Source of the DNA: an uncultured Prevotellaceae bacterium
GTDB lineage: Bacteria > Bacteroidota > Bacteroidia > Bacteroidales > Bacteroidaceae
NCBI GenBank assembly: GCA_947304115.1
Contig: CAMZAE010000004.1
Coordinates: 1-64,000, forward strand
Length of the DNA: 64,000 nucleotides
Reading direction: 5' to 3'
The position numbers and the translations under genes were made by a program. The notes under the pieces are model-generated. The model was not told where the DNA came from. It searched no databases and worked only from the letters and a program-made list of their open reading frames with translations. Positions 25,522 to 33,580 of this stretch are shown piece after piece. Numbering within the stretch: the stretch's first letter is position 1; each line of letters opens with the position of its first letter.

Positions 25522-26169
25522 GTGTTGTGGATTGAACCAGTCAACGCCATCGACCTTGCCGTGCGAGGCATGGTGGTGGGAATTGTGGCAAGCGCACCGA
25601 TGGGACCAGTCGGGGTGCTTACCGTGCAGCGCACCCTGAACAAGGGGCGTTGGTATGGCTTTGCCACAGGCATCGGAGCCGCCGTGAGCGACCTCATCTA
25701 TGCCGTGATGACAGGCCTCGGCATGAGCTTCGTGATGGACTTCATCGAGCGGCCCACGACGGTCCTCTATATCAAGATTCTTGGAAGCATCCTGCTCTTC
25801 TGCTTTGGTGCATATACCTATTACACGAAGCCCGCAGAGCCTCACAAGTCCAGTGGGAAGCGAGGCACCTTGTGGCACAATATGTTCACGGGCTTTGTCA
25901 TCACCGTCAGCAACCCGCTCATTGTCTTCCTCTTCCTGGCACTCTTCGCGCGATTCGGCTTCGTCGTGCCCGACCATCCCATAGAGCAGGCCGTCGGGTA
26001 TGTGGGGGTGCTGTCAGGCGCGATTGTCTGGTGGCTCATCTTGACGACGGCCCTCAACAGACTTGGCTCCCGTTTCGACATGAACACCATCAGCTTGCTT
26101 AACCGCTTGCTTGGTCTTTTGGTCATGGTGGCATCAACGGTAGGTTTGTTCTACACCCTGTTCCGATAA
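25522..26169 (+). CDS. LysE/RhtB-family exporter
   Basis: An inner-membrane protein of 215 residues with six predicted spans. The family signature near the N-terminus, GIVASAPMGPVGVLTVQRTL, matches LysE transporters, which export amino acids or related metabolites. The later spans carry GFVITVSNPLIVFLFLALFA, also typical. The start is a GTG immediately after a CTTAACT repeat tract, with a TTG 3 bp later as alternative. It is followed after 116 bp by a DUF4924 gene. The substrate is unknown. Confidence 0.82.
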   Translation: MLWIEPVNAIDLAVRGMVVGIVASAPMGPVGVLTVQRTLNKGRWYGFATGIGAAVSDLIYAVMTGLGMSFVMDFIERPTTVLYIKILGSILLFCFGAYTYYTKPAEPHKSSGKRGTLWHNMFTGFVITVSNPLIVFLFLALFARFGFVVPDHPIEQAVGYVGVLSGAIVWWLILTTALNRLGSRFDMNTISLLNRLLGLLVMVASTVGLFYTLFR

Positions 26170-26171
26170 AA

Positions 26172-26205
26172 TGAAGAATGAAGAATTTGCGTCCGCCCTT
26201 ATTTG
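26172..26205 (+). repeat. GAAGAATGAAGAATTTGC repeat copy
   Basis: The string GAAGAATGAAGAATTTGCGT matches parts of the elements at 46252-46342 and 51964-52006. It is a dispersed element directly after the LysE-family gene. Confidence 0.55.
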
Positions 26206-26235
26206 CAACTAACCTCCGTAAATGGCTAATTGGTT

Positions 26236-26281
26236 CAATCGTAAATAAATAGTAAATAGTAAATCGTCAAATAGTAAATCC
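26236..26281 (+). repeat. AAATAGTAAATCG-word repeat before the DUF4924 gene
   Basis: Repeated words (GTAAATAAATAGTAAATAG and so on) end 5 bp before the start codon at 26286. It belongs to the start-adjacent family. Confidence 0.6.
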
Positions 26282-26285
26282 CATT

Positions 26286-26804
26286 GTGTTTATTGCCCAG
26301 AAACTCAGAAGCCAAAGCCTCAGTGCCTACCTTATATATATGTATCAGGTGGAGGACTTGATTCGTGCCTATGGACTTGATACCGACCGCATCGCCGCCG
26401 ATTACTTGCCGCGCTTTGGCTACGACGAAAAGCAGATGGCGGAAGCAAAGGAGTGGTATGAGTCCTTGGCTCGCATGATGAAGGAAGAGGGAAAGGAACA
26501 GACAGGCCATGTACAGGTTGTGCAGAACACCCTCGACCTCCTCGAAGACCATCATCAGGAGCGCCTTGCCGACTCGGACGAGCACGACTACAGAGCCGCC
26601 TACTATAAGGCCCTGCCCCACATCGTGGCTCTCCGCACTCAGGGCAACAACAAGGCCAAGCACGAGATGGAGAACTGCATTGATGCCCTCTACGGCGCCA
26701 CCCTGCTCCGAATGCAAGGCAAAGAACTCTCGGCAAGTACACAGGCAGCACTCAAGCCTATCAGCGAGTTGCTTCGCCTTGACGAAGAGGCAAATAAATT
26801 GTGA
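26286..26804 (+). CDS. DUF4924 family protein
   Basis: A 172-residue helical cytosolic protein. The start MFIAQKLRSQSLSAYLIYMYQVEDLIRAYG is the hallmark of the Bacteroidetes DUF4924 family. No catalytic residues are evident and the function is unknown. The start follows a word-repeat tract, as for prfC, panB and the ClC gene. It may be transcribed with the LysE-family gene. Confidence 0.85.
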   Translation: MFIAQKLRSQSLSAYLIYMYQVEDLIRAYGLDTDRIAADYLPRFGYDEKQMAEAKEWYESLARMMKEEGKEQTGHVQVVQNTLDLLEDHHQERLADSDEHDYRAAYYKALPHIVALRTQGNNKAKHEMENCIDALYGATLLRMQGKELSASTQAALKPISELLRLDEEANKL

Positions 26805-27071
26805 AACGAGCTTTTTCACCATCATCTTCTTGCTCGAATAGCAGACAGACATAGCTAATATGTAAGAATCTGCTCCATAATCCGCCGAACAAAACAACCA
26901 CAAACAACCGAATAAAAACACCTCAAATCACCGAAAACACCTTCTCTAAATCTTGGAAAAAGGTTATTTTTAGTGCTGTTTTTAACTGAAAAAGTGCAAG
27001 GAAATCGAAATATCTATATTGGAAAAGTGTATTTTGCTTGCTTTATATGCTTGTGTTTAAGTAAAATGTTG

Positions 27072-27079
27072 TATCTTTG
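27072..27079 (+). promoter_or_regulatory. -7 element for the DUF4143 ATPase
   Basis: TATCTTTG, 22 bp before the ATG at 27101. The stretch 26805-27071 shows no gene or other structure. Confidence 0.65.
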
Positions 27080-27100
27080 CACCCACAAAGACAAGTTGAT

Positions 27101-28537
27101 ATGTTAAAACGCAAGGCTGACGAGCAAATACGCAATTTTATTCTCAACGACAATCGCTCTCTGTTGGTAACGGGTGCCAGACAAGTTGGCAAGACTTTTT
27201 CCATTAGGAAGGTCGGTAAGGAGTGTTTTGACAATGTCGTTGAAATCAATTTTGTAGAACAACCAGAAGCTATCGAGCTGTTAAGTGAACAGAAAGGAGC
27301 AAAAGATTTGCTGTTGCGACTGTCTGCGTTCACTAAAAAACCATTGGTTCCTGGGAAAACATTGATTTTCTTCGACGAAGTGCAGGAGTGCAAGGAGATT
27401 GTAACAGCAATCAAGTTCCTTGTGGACGAGGGCAGTTACAAGTATGTGATGAGCGGCTCTTTGCTTGGTGTTGAGTTGGATGACTTGCGTAGTGTGCCTG
27501 TCGGATATATGGATGAGATTGAAATGTATCCTCTTGACCTTTTGGAGTTCTTTGAGGCAATTGGCATTGGCGCAGATGTCATTAGCCATTTGCGAACATG
27601 TTTTGAGGAGAAGAAACCTGTTGATGAATTTATTCACAAGAGAATGTTGGAGGCCATTCGTCTATATCTTATTGTTGGTGGAATGCCTGCGGCTGTTCAA
27701 AAGTACCTTGACACAAACAATCTCCGCAGAGTGTATGAAGAACAGCGCGGAATCATTCGCACCTATAAGAGGGACATCACCAAATACGACCACGACCATA
27801 AGTTGCAGATAGAAGAAATCTATGACCTTATACCTTCTGAACTGAATGCAAAAACCAAACGCTTTATTCTCAAAGAACTGAAGGCTGCGAGTGAACGAGC
27901 GAAATCAGAGCGGAATCTGATTTCCGAGCGTGAGCAGGCTCGGCCGAAGGCCAATGAAAAAGCGCGATTCAGCAAATACGAAGATAGCTTCTTGTGGCTC
28001 AGGGATGCGGGTGTGGCTATCCCTACATACAATGTCGAGGAGCCACGAGTTCCCCTGCTGTTGAACAAACAGCGAAACCTGTTCAAACTTTTCCTCAACG
28101 ACGTAGGGCTGCTTGCTGCTATGTACGGGGGAAACATTCAAGCCAGATTGCTCAGTCAGAATCCCAACATCAACTTTGGCTCTGTTTTCGAGAACCTTGT
28201 TGCCCAAGAACTGTATGCACACGGTTTCTCTGAAGCCGGGCAACATTCACTGTATTATTTCAACAGCAAGAAGCAGGGCGAGTTGGACTTTGTGGTAGAG
28301 CATAATGGTAACATACTGCCGATAGAGGTTAAGTCAGGTAAAGACTACGAACGGCACAATGCACTTTCCAATGTGATGGAAAATGAAGAATATGCCGTAC
28401 CAATGGCTTATGTGTTCTGCGGGGAGAATGTCCAGACAAAGGGAAGAGTTATTTACTATCCCATCTACATGATAACCTTTTTCGAACAGACACAGGCAGA
28501 AGAGAAAGTATATAAGTTTGATCTCACAGGGCTTTAA
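27101..28537 (+). CDS. AAA ATPase with DUF4143 domain
   Basis: A 478-residue protein with Walker A VTGARQVGKTFS (about residue 24), Walker B TLIFFDEVQE (about 87) and a C-terminal DUF4143 region with a PD-(D/E)XK-like core (QGELDFVVEHNG...PIEVKSGK). These ATPases are widespread accessory proteins of unknown role. The frame is open back to a TTG at 27077, but that TTG is part of the promoter element, so ATG 27101 is preferred. A tract of about 21 residues (SERNLISEREQARPKANE, near residue 268) is encoded by a palindromic element and sits between conserved helices. Confidence 0.85.
   Translation: MLKRKADEQIRNFILNDNRSLLVTGARQVGKTFSIRKVGKECFDNVVEINFVEQPEAIELLSEQKGAKDLLLRLSAFTKKPLVPGKTLIFFDEVQECKEIVTAIKFLVDEGSYKYVMSGSLLGVELDDLRSVPVGYMDEIEMYPLDLLEFFEAIGIGADVISHLRTCFEEKKPVDEFIHKRMLEAIRLYLIVGGMPAAVQKYLDTNNLRRVYEEQRGIIRTYKRDITKYDHDHKLQIEEIYDLIPSELNAKTKRFILKELKAASERAKSERNLISEREQARPKANEKARFSKYEDSFLWLRDAGVAIPTYNVEEPRVPLLLNKQRNLFKLFLNDVGLLAAMYGGNIQARLLSQNPNINFGSVFENLVAQELYAHGFSEAGQHSLYYFNSKKQGELDFVVEHNGNILPIEVKSGKDYERHNALSNVMENEEYAVPMAYVFCGENVQTKGRVIYYPIYMITFFEQTQAEEKVYKFDLTGL
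27889..27953 (+). repeat. Coding palindromic element, family C (in the ATPase gene)
   Basis: AAATCAGA and TCTGATTT form a hairpin flanked by GAGCG and CCGAGCG, then AGCAGGCTCGGCCGAAG. An inverted copy lies between genes at 36992-37059, where CTTCGTCGAGCCTGCT and CGCTCGGAAAT match. In the ATPase gene it is read in frame without a stop. Confidence 0.75.
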
Positions 28538-28667
28538 GGCACTGTATCCATATTGTGGCAACGGAATATAAGTGGCTTATAGAACGTGAACGGATACTTG
28601 GACACACTATTTCACCATTACCTTTCTTGTCGTGCCATTAGAATAGCGGACGATGTTCAGGCCTTCA

Positions 28668-29084
28668 TCATTGGCGGCGGTATGCTGGTTTGTCTGTCTG
28701 CGAGCTATGCAGGTCATCTATTCCAGTTCCTTCTGAAACTCCCTGTTGTGTTACAGATAGGACAACCTTGTCGCCGGAAGAGTCTGTAATAGTGACGTTA
28801 CACTTGCGTTCCGTCTTTGCAGTGTTGGCTGTTGAGCACAGCTTGACCTTCGGTGAGCCAGAGGAATAATAGGCTTGAGGTTCAACGGATAGCCACGAAG
28901 CCGAGTTCTCCACCGTTGCTATAGATGTCTTGAGCTGGCTTAACGTAACCAGCATCTCGGATGCCGTTGACGGCAGCATGATGTCCTGAGTATAAGACTG
29001 CGTTTCCGATTCAGGGTCGCTTGGGCATGCTGTCAGCATAAGAATTGCTATGCCGGCAAATATGTATTGTCTGATGTTTTTCAT
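28668..29084 (-). CDS. BACON-domain lipoprotein
   Basis: A 138-residue protein with a signal peptide and lipobox (LMLTACPSD, Cys about residue 20). A BACON-like beta domain follows (SWLSVEPQAYY, KCNVTITDSSGDKVVLSVTQQG), a fold often used for mucin or glycan binding at the Bacteroidetes surface. The frame ends after TDKPAYRRQ. In the next frame the sequence continues NDEGLNIVRYSNGTTRKVMVK and stops at 28607, a tail typical of secreted Prevotella proteins, so the true C-terminus may have been lost by a frameshift. It lies 14 bp downstream of the BspA-like gene. Confidence 0.75.
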   Translation of the reverse strand: MKNIRQYIFAGIAILMLTACPSDPESETQSYTQDIMLPSTASEMLVTLSQLKTSIATVENSASWLSVEPQAYYSSGSPKVKLCSTANTAKTERKCNVTITDSSGDKVVLSVTQQGVSEGTGIDDLHSSQTDKPAYRRQ

Positions 29085-29098
29085 ATTTCTGTTGAACT

Positions 29099-30376
29099 TT
29101 ATTTGATTACAACTTTCTTTCCATTCTTTATATACAGGCCTTTGTTTGTAGGTATACTTATACGACGGCCTTGTATGTCATAATAGACATCAAGCCCTTC
29201 TTCTTCCGAAACTATGCTAATAATCTCTGTGGCATCGCCATCGATGGTAAAGCCCTCGGCACGTGTTCCTCCATTTGGCACCACAAGCCAAGCCTTATGA
29301 CCTTCTATCTGGAATGGGGTGCCATCCTGTGCGCCCCAGTACCATCCAAATACGTTGTCCCATATTGTCCCCGTCTTTCCATAGCTCAACTTATAGTGAT
29401 ACCCATTGCCAGTAGTCATAATTGTCTCATCGCTGCCATGTAACAAATTTGTTCCTGAATAAGATGCATCACTTATAGTTGGACTCAATGTAAATATGCC
29501 TGGACGTTTCCCATCACTTGCGAGAATAACGGCAGTCCCTTTTGGCACAATGCCTGCGGTATTACCATCTGCAATGGTTTTATATGTGAGTTTCCCATTG
29601 GAAGCATTAGTGACAACTTGTGCAGATAGGCCATTGGGTAATACGTAAGCAAACTGAGAGTTATAGAATGTAGAGTAACCTGCAGTAGAAATAGTTATGT
29701 CAACTGAATTTTCCCTAATGTTTAAGAATTCCTTCCAACCTTGTATTTTTTGATATTTTGATTTAGTTCCAGCAGGAACATATAGTATCGCGTTATCAAA
29801 AACCACTTGTTCAAATGTTCTATAAGTAGAAGAGGATTTCCAATACAACTCAAACGTAAACACTCTGGTAATACTGGAATAAATAGTTTCTATTGCTTTA
29901 CAATTCTGAAAAGCACAAGGTCTAATTCCTTCTAATGTTGATGGAAAAACAATGTTTTTCAATTTAGGACACTGACGAAATGCAGCAGTACCAATATATC
30001 TGACACCTTCGGGAATTTCAACAGATTCCAAATGGGGAGATTGAGCAAAAGCACCTCCTTCTATACCTGTGACATTATATTCAACTCCTGCATACTTAAT
30101 CTTTGATGGAATTTTAATGGTAGTTTCCTGATAAGCAGACCATCCATAATCATATGGACTAGTTGGCAACCCGTCAGAGTCATAATAACGATTACCAAGA
30201 TGGGCTTCCTTATCTGAATAAAGATAATAATACAGTACCACTCCGTCTTCGTTTTTTATACCAACTGTATTAGAAGTTCTCACTTCAGCTATAGCATCCA
30301 TGCCAATTGCTATAAGACAAATAAATATGAGAATAGTTTTATAGAGTAGCATCGAAATTTTTAACATTTTATTCAT
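29099..30376 (-). CDS. BspA-like leucine-rich-repeat surface protein
   Basis: A secreted protein of 425 residues (hydrophobic signal at about 10-30). A short array of BspA-type repeats lies at about residues 95-175 (VTGIEGGAFAQSPHLESVEIP, IGTAAFRQCPKLKNIVFPSTL, IRPCAFQNCKAIETIY). A beta-rich module (ITISTAGYSTFYNS) and a C-terminal tail VYYDIQGRRI...GLYIKNGKKVVIK follow, as common in secreted Prevotella proteins. BspA proteins bind host matrix and other bacteria. It lies in a minus-strand group with the BACON lipoprotein and two small proteins. Confidence 0.85.
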   Translation of the reverse strand: MNKMLKISMLLYKTILIFICLIAIGMDAIAEVRTSNTVGIKNEDGVVLYYYLYSDKEAHLGNRYYDSDGLPTSPYDYGWSAYQETTIKIPSKIKYAGVEYNVTGIEGGAFAQSPHLESVEIPEGVRYIGTAAFRQCPKLKNIVFPSTLEGIRPCAFQNCKAIETIYSSITRVFTFELYWKSSSTYRTFEQVVFDNAILYVPAGTKSKYQKIQGWKEFLNIRENSVDITISTAGYSTFYNSQFAYVLPNGLSAQVVTNASNGKLTYKTIADGNTAGIVPKGTAVILASDGKRPGIFTLSPTISDASYSGTNLLHGSDETIMTTGNGYHYKLSYGKTGTIWDNVFGWYWGAQDGTPFQIEGHKAWLVVPNGGTRAEGFTIDGDATEIISIVSEEEGLDVYYDIQGRRISIPTNKGLYIKNGKKVVIK

Positions 30377-30382
30377 AATCTG

Positions 30383-30613
30383 TTAGTCTTTAATTTTGTA
30401 TTTCTCAAGTTGATAACTCTCTATAAGTTCGAAGACTTCATAAATGTCTTCTTTGAATTCAGGAATTCTATATCTAACTCCTTCAGGTGTCTTTAGTATA
30501 CCAGTAAGGGGATAATCCTTAGCGTCTAATAAACCCTCAAACGTGTACCCATTAACAAACTTGAGGATAGCAGTGCCATCTGGCATTCGTGATGTAATTT
30601 CAAATAATTTCAT
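30383..30613 (-). CDS. Small hypothetical protein
   Basis: A 76-residue soluble protein (MKLFEITSRMPDGTAILKFV, ending YQLEKYKIKD). It is rich in strands at the N-terminus and has one C-terminal helix. No family is recognised. It is spaced 6 bp from the BspA-like gene and 7 bp from the zinc-ribbon-like gene, which points to one operon. Confidence 0.6.
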   Translation of the reverse strand: MKLFEITSRMPDGTAILKFVNGYTFEGLLDAKDYPLTGILKTPEGVRYRIPEFKEDIYEVFELIESYQLEKYKIKD

Positions 30614-30620
30614 GTTCTTT

Positions 30621-30830
30621 TTATGTTAAATCAGACAGTTCGCTTTCTATACTTTCTATTTTCTCTTTCAACTCATCTATTTGGCTCTGTGCATCTTGAA
30701 AGAATCCCAAATATTTTTTACAATTGTTACACATAAAAGCTTTTAACAAAATGCCGTCAAATTCCACATCTACAACAGAAAGTGAGGAATTAGAATTCTC
30801 ACAAAAGGGGCAATCAGGATAATGTACCAT
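30621..30830 (-). CDS. Small zinc-ribbon-like protein with coiled coil
   Basis: About 69 residues from the ATG at 30830 (an open extension reaches 30857). Two CxxC knuckles (CPFCENS and CNNCKK, about 30 residues apart) suggest a zinc ribbon. The C-terminal 25 residues (QIDELKEKIESIESELS) form a coiled coil. The function is unknown. It may head the small-protein/BspA/BACON unit. Confidence 0.6.
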   Translation of the reverse strand: MVHYPDCPFCENSNSSLSVVDVEFDGILLKAFMCNNCKKYLGFFQDAQSQIDELKEKIESIESELSDLT

Positions 30831-30892
30831 ACATGCATCATTTTGCCTATAGCACACCAGATTCAGCGGTTAATAATGTTAAATGGAAAGAC

Positions 30893-31155
30893 GTGGGTGC
30901 TCTACTTTCGCTTATCCCACGTGCGGGCTCTCGCATTGCCTTGCTCAGGATAAGCAACTCGAGATAGCCCACGTCGTGATATATTGAGACCGCCCCATAA
31001 AAGCGAGGTCAGAGCACAATACACCCAATGTGGACGTTTCGGTTGCGTTTCTTCTGAGCTTTGATTTGCGAGATCTGCACGTCGAAGATAACGTTCGTAA
31101 ACGTCCTTTTTTACCAATAAGTTTCGACCCGCCACCCTTTCGGGCTATCCGAGTC
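30893..31155 (-). ncRNA. Possible structured small RNA or short gene
   Basis: A minus-strand promoter (TACCTTTG at 31160-31167) precedes about 260 bp rich in inverted repeats: ACGTGGGCTATCTCGA with TGCGAGAGCCCGCACGT, and a 7-bp terminal stem ACGTGGG/CCCACGT. A 77-codon frame with a GTG start (31135 to 30902, basic, MAGRNLLVKKDVYERYLRR) also spans it. I cannot match it to a known RNA family. Either a ncRNA or a small protein gene is possible. Confidence 0.35.
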
Positions 31156-31159
31156 TGTG

Positions 31160-31167
31160 CAAAGGTA
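31160..31167 (-). promoter_or_regulatory. -7 element for the 31-kb minus-strand transcript
   Basis: TACCTTTG on the minus strand with a TTGC about 22 bp further upstream. Confidence 0.5.
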
Positions 31168-31394
31168 CGAAATAACTCGTATATAATGCAAGTTTTCAGC
31201 AAAAAAGATTTGTAAGAAGCAGAAAAAGTCCTTACGCTTTGCAATATCAAAAGTATATTGGGAGAGCAAAATCCCTAAATCCGAATTGACAGAGTGCCGA
31301 ACAGAGTGTGGCCTTATGGGTTTAATAAATGCCAAAGATAGGAAACAAAACATATTTCTTTATTGGACTAACCTTTAATTCGAGAAATATGTCG

Positions 31395-31402
31395 TACCTT
31401 TG
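31395..31402 (+). promoter_or_regulatory. -7 element for prfC
   Basis: TACCTTTG, 50 bp before the prfC ATG. The leader consists largely of AAATAGTAAATCG words. Confidence 0.6.
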
Positions 31403-31424
31403 CGGCACGAAAATGATATAACCC

Positions 31425-31461
31425 ATTAAATAGTAAATCGTAAATTGTCAAATGGTAAATG
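31425..31461 (+). repeat. Word repeat overlapping the prfC start codon
   Basis: TTAAATAGTAAATCGTAAAT continues into CAAATGGTAAATG, so the repeat itself supplies the ATG and the first codons (MVNE) of prfC. Confidence 0.65.
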
Positions 31462-33101
31462 AAATAACGCGCCGTCGCACCTTTGCCATCATCTCGCACC
31501 CCGATGCCGGCAAGACAACCCTCACCGAGAAGTTGCTCCTCTTCGGCGGACAGATTCAGGTGGCTGGTGCCGTGAAGAGCAACAAGATACGCAAGACCGC
31601 AACCAGCGACTGGATGGAAATCGAGAAGCAACGCGGCATCAGTGTGACCACATCGGTCATGGAGTTCGATTACAGACCCACCCCCAGCCCCTCCCTCTAT
31701 GGAGGGGAGAAAAAAGCCCTCCCCCTAGAGGGGGAGCGAGGAGAGGGTCCGTTATACAAGGTCAACATCCTCGACACCCCTGGCCACCAGGACTTTGCCG
31801 AAGACACTTTCCGCACTTTGACTGCTGTCGATAGTGCCATCATCGTTGTTGACGGAGCCAAGGGCGTTGAGGCGCAGACGCGAAAGCTGATGGAGGTCTG
31901 CCGTATGCGCAAGACGCCCGTCATCATCTTCATCAACAAGATGGACCGCGAGGGCAAAGACCCCTTCGACCTGCTCGACGAGCTGGAGGAAGAGCTGCAA
32001 ATCAGCGTCCGTCCTCTCTCTTGGCCCATCAATCAGGGAGCCAAGTTCAAGGGCGTCTATAACATATACGAGCAGAACCTCAACCTCTTCACGCCCGACA
32101 AGCAGAAGGTGACGGAGAAGGTAGAGGTGGATATCAATAGTCAGGAACTCGACGAGCAAGTGGGTGAGCGGGATGCTGCCAAGCTTCGTGAAGACCTTGA
32201 GTTGGTGGATGGCGTCTATCCTGAGTTCGATGTGCAGAGCTACCTCGATGCAGATGTTGCGCCTGTCTTCTTTGGCTCTGCCTTGAACAACTTTGGCGTG
32301 CAGGAATTGCTCGACTGCTTCGTTCAGATTGCTCCTTACCCACGCCCAACGAAAGCCGAGGAACGAACCGTCACACCAGACGAGCCTAAGTTTACCGGCT
32401 TCATCTTCAAGATAACGGCCAACATTGACCCGAATCACCGCTCCTGTATTGCTTTCTGCAAGGTATGTTCGGGCAAGTTCATTCGTAACGCTCCTTATCT
32501 TCATGTCCGTCAAGGCAAGACGCTTCGATTCTCCAGCCCTACGCAGTTCATGGCGCAACGCAAGGAAACCATCGATGAGGCTTGGCCGGGCGACATCGTC
32601 GGTCTGCCAGACAACGGCATCTTCAAGATTGGCGACACCCTGACCGAAGGCGAACTGCTGCACTATCGCGGCCTGCCTTCCTTCTCGCCCGAGATGTTCA
32701 AGTACATCGAGAATGCTGACCCCATGAAGACCAAGCAACTTGAGAAGGGCATCAATCAGCTTATGGACGAAGGCGTGGCGCAGCTCTTCATCAATCAGTT
32801 CAACAACCGCAAGGTCATCGGCACCGTCGGCCAGTTGCAGTTCGAGGTCATCCAATACCGCTTGGAGAACGAGTACGGCGCCAAGTGCCGCTGGGAACCC
32901 ATCAGCCTTTATAAGGCCTGTTGGGTAGAGGCAATGCCTGGCTACGAGCAAGAACTTGAGAACTTCAAGAAGCGCAAGCATCAGTATATGGCTCGTGACC
33001 GCGAAGGCCGCGACGTCTTCCTCGCCGATTCAGGCTACGTCCTCCAAATGGCCCAACAAGACTTCGAGCACATCCGCTTCCACTTCACAAGCGAGTTCTA
33101 A
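31452..33101 (+). CDS. prfC: Peptide chain release factor 3
   Basis: A translational GTPase that recycles RF1/RF2 from the ribosome. G1 is SHPDAGKTT (about residue 15), G3 DTPGHQDF (about 110), G4 NKMDRE (about 160), followed by domains II and III typical of RF3 ([30 protein letters not shown]). Total length is 549 residues against about 525 usual. The excess is a ~25-residue insert (residues ~75-100, [20 protein letters not shown]) from a palindromic element, placed between MEFDYR and [11 protein letters not shown]. It therefore lengthens the loop before G3 inside the G domain. The start matches homologues that begin M-x-x-E-I-x-R-R-R-T-F. Confidence 0.93.
   Translation: MVNEITRRRTFAIISHPDAGKTTLTEKLLLFGGQIQVAGAVKSNKIRKTATSDWMEIEKQRGISVTTSVMEFDYRPTPSPSLYGGEKKALPLEGERGEGPLYKVNILDTPGHQDFAEDTFRTLTAVDSAIIVVDGAKGVEAQTRKLMEVCRMRKTPVIIFINKMDREGKDPFDLLDELEEELQISVRPLSWPINQGAKFKGVYNIYEQNLNLFTPDKQKVTEKVEVDINSQELDEQVGERDAAKLREDLELVDGVYPEFDVQSYLDADVAPVFFGSALNNFGVQELLDCFVQIAPYPRPTKAEERTVTPDEPKFTGFIFKITANIDPNHRSCIAFCKVCSGKFIRNAPYLHVRQGKTLRFSSPTQFMAQRKETIDEAWPGDIVGLPDNGIFKIGDTLTEGELLHYRGLPSFSPEMFKYIENADPMKTKQLEKGINQLMDEGVAQLFINQFNNRKVIGTVGQLQFEVIQYRLENEYGAKCRWEPISLYKACWVEAMPGYEQELENFKKRKHQYMARDREGRDVFLADSGYVLQMAQQDFEHIRFHFTSEF
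31675..31752 (+). repeat. Coding palindromic element, family A (in prfC)
   Basis: Two hairpins (CCCCTCC...GGAGGGG and CTCCCCCTAGAGGGGGAG). It is read [21 protein letters not shown], in the same orientation and frame relative to the gene as the GH20, AddA and AddB copies. Confidence 0.85.
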
Positions 33102-33114
33102 ACATAGATAAGCA

Positions 33115-33194
33115 ACCACGGATTGCACGGATTAAACGGATGTTTCTTTGGTTGTCATAGCGACCTAAATCCGTAAAATCCGTGCAATCCGTTG
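33115..33194. repeat. Inverted repeat of ACGGATTGCACGGATT type
   Basis: The left arm ACCACGGATTGCACGGATTA (33115-33140) and right arm ATCCGTGCAATCCGTTG (33167-33194) are complementary. It lies just after prfC and could serve as its terminator. A related but different-sequence family occurs at 59864-60017. Confidence 0.75.
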
Positions 33195-33206
33195 TTCCAA
33201 ACGCCT

Positions 33207-33476
33207 TTGCCCACGTTGGGCAAACGTGTTTTTCCAAAATTTCATCCTTGCCCAGCCTGGGCAAACGTGTTTTCGTTTCAAGAAGCTCTTGCCCATCGCT
33301 GACAAGCATGTTTTATTTTCAAATTGCCTTTGCCCGCACTGGGCAAGCGATTTATTTTTCAATTTCACATTTGCCCGCATCGGGCAAGCATTTTATTTTT
33401 TTGTATCTCCCTTGCCCAAGCTGGGCAAGAGTAATTTTTTCTGAAAACAGCCTTGCGCAATCCGCGCAAGCCCTTT
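33207..33476 (+). repeat. Array of seven hairpins with exact 41-bp period
   Basis: The 17-bp palindrome TTGCCCNNNNNGGGCAA starts at 33207, 33248, 33289, 33330, 33371, 33412 and 33453. Each start is exactly 41 bp after the last. The 24-bp linkers are T-rich and often begin ACGTGTTTT or GCATTTTATT. In the last unit both arms changed together to TTGCGC/GCGCAA. Each unit looks like a small terminator. There are no cas genes. Confidence 0.88.
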
Positions 33477-33533
33477 TTTGATTTATTTCATCGAAAATTA
33501 AGCCTTCATGCATCATGTTTCAGATAAACTTCG

Positions 33534-33541
33534 TATATTTG
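33534..33541 (+). promoter_or_regulatory. -7 element upstream of the structured leader
   Basis: TATATTTG followed by GCACC. The predicted transcript start is about 40 bp before the nested-stem element and about 250 bp before the coding start at 33795. Confidence 0.6.
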
Positions 33542-33580
33542 CACCGTGTTTCGCAAGAGACACAACTTCATTTGCTCAAT

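Noticed and set aside
33207-33476. CRISPR array (17-bp repeats with 24-bp spacers)
   Set aside because: The 'spacers' resemble one another and are T-rich, the repeats are short and diverge, and there are no cas genes in the window.
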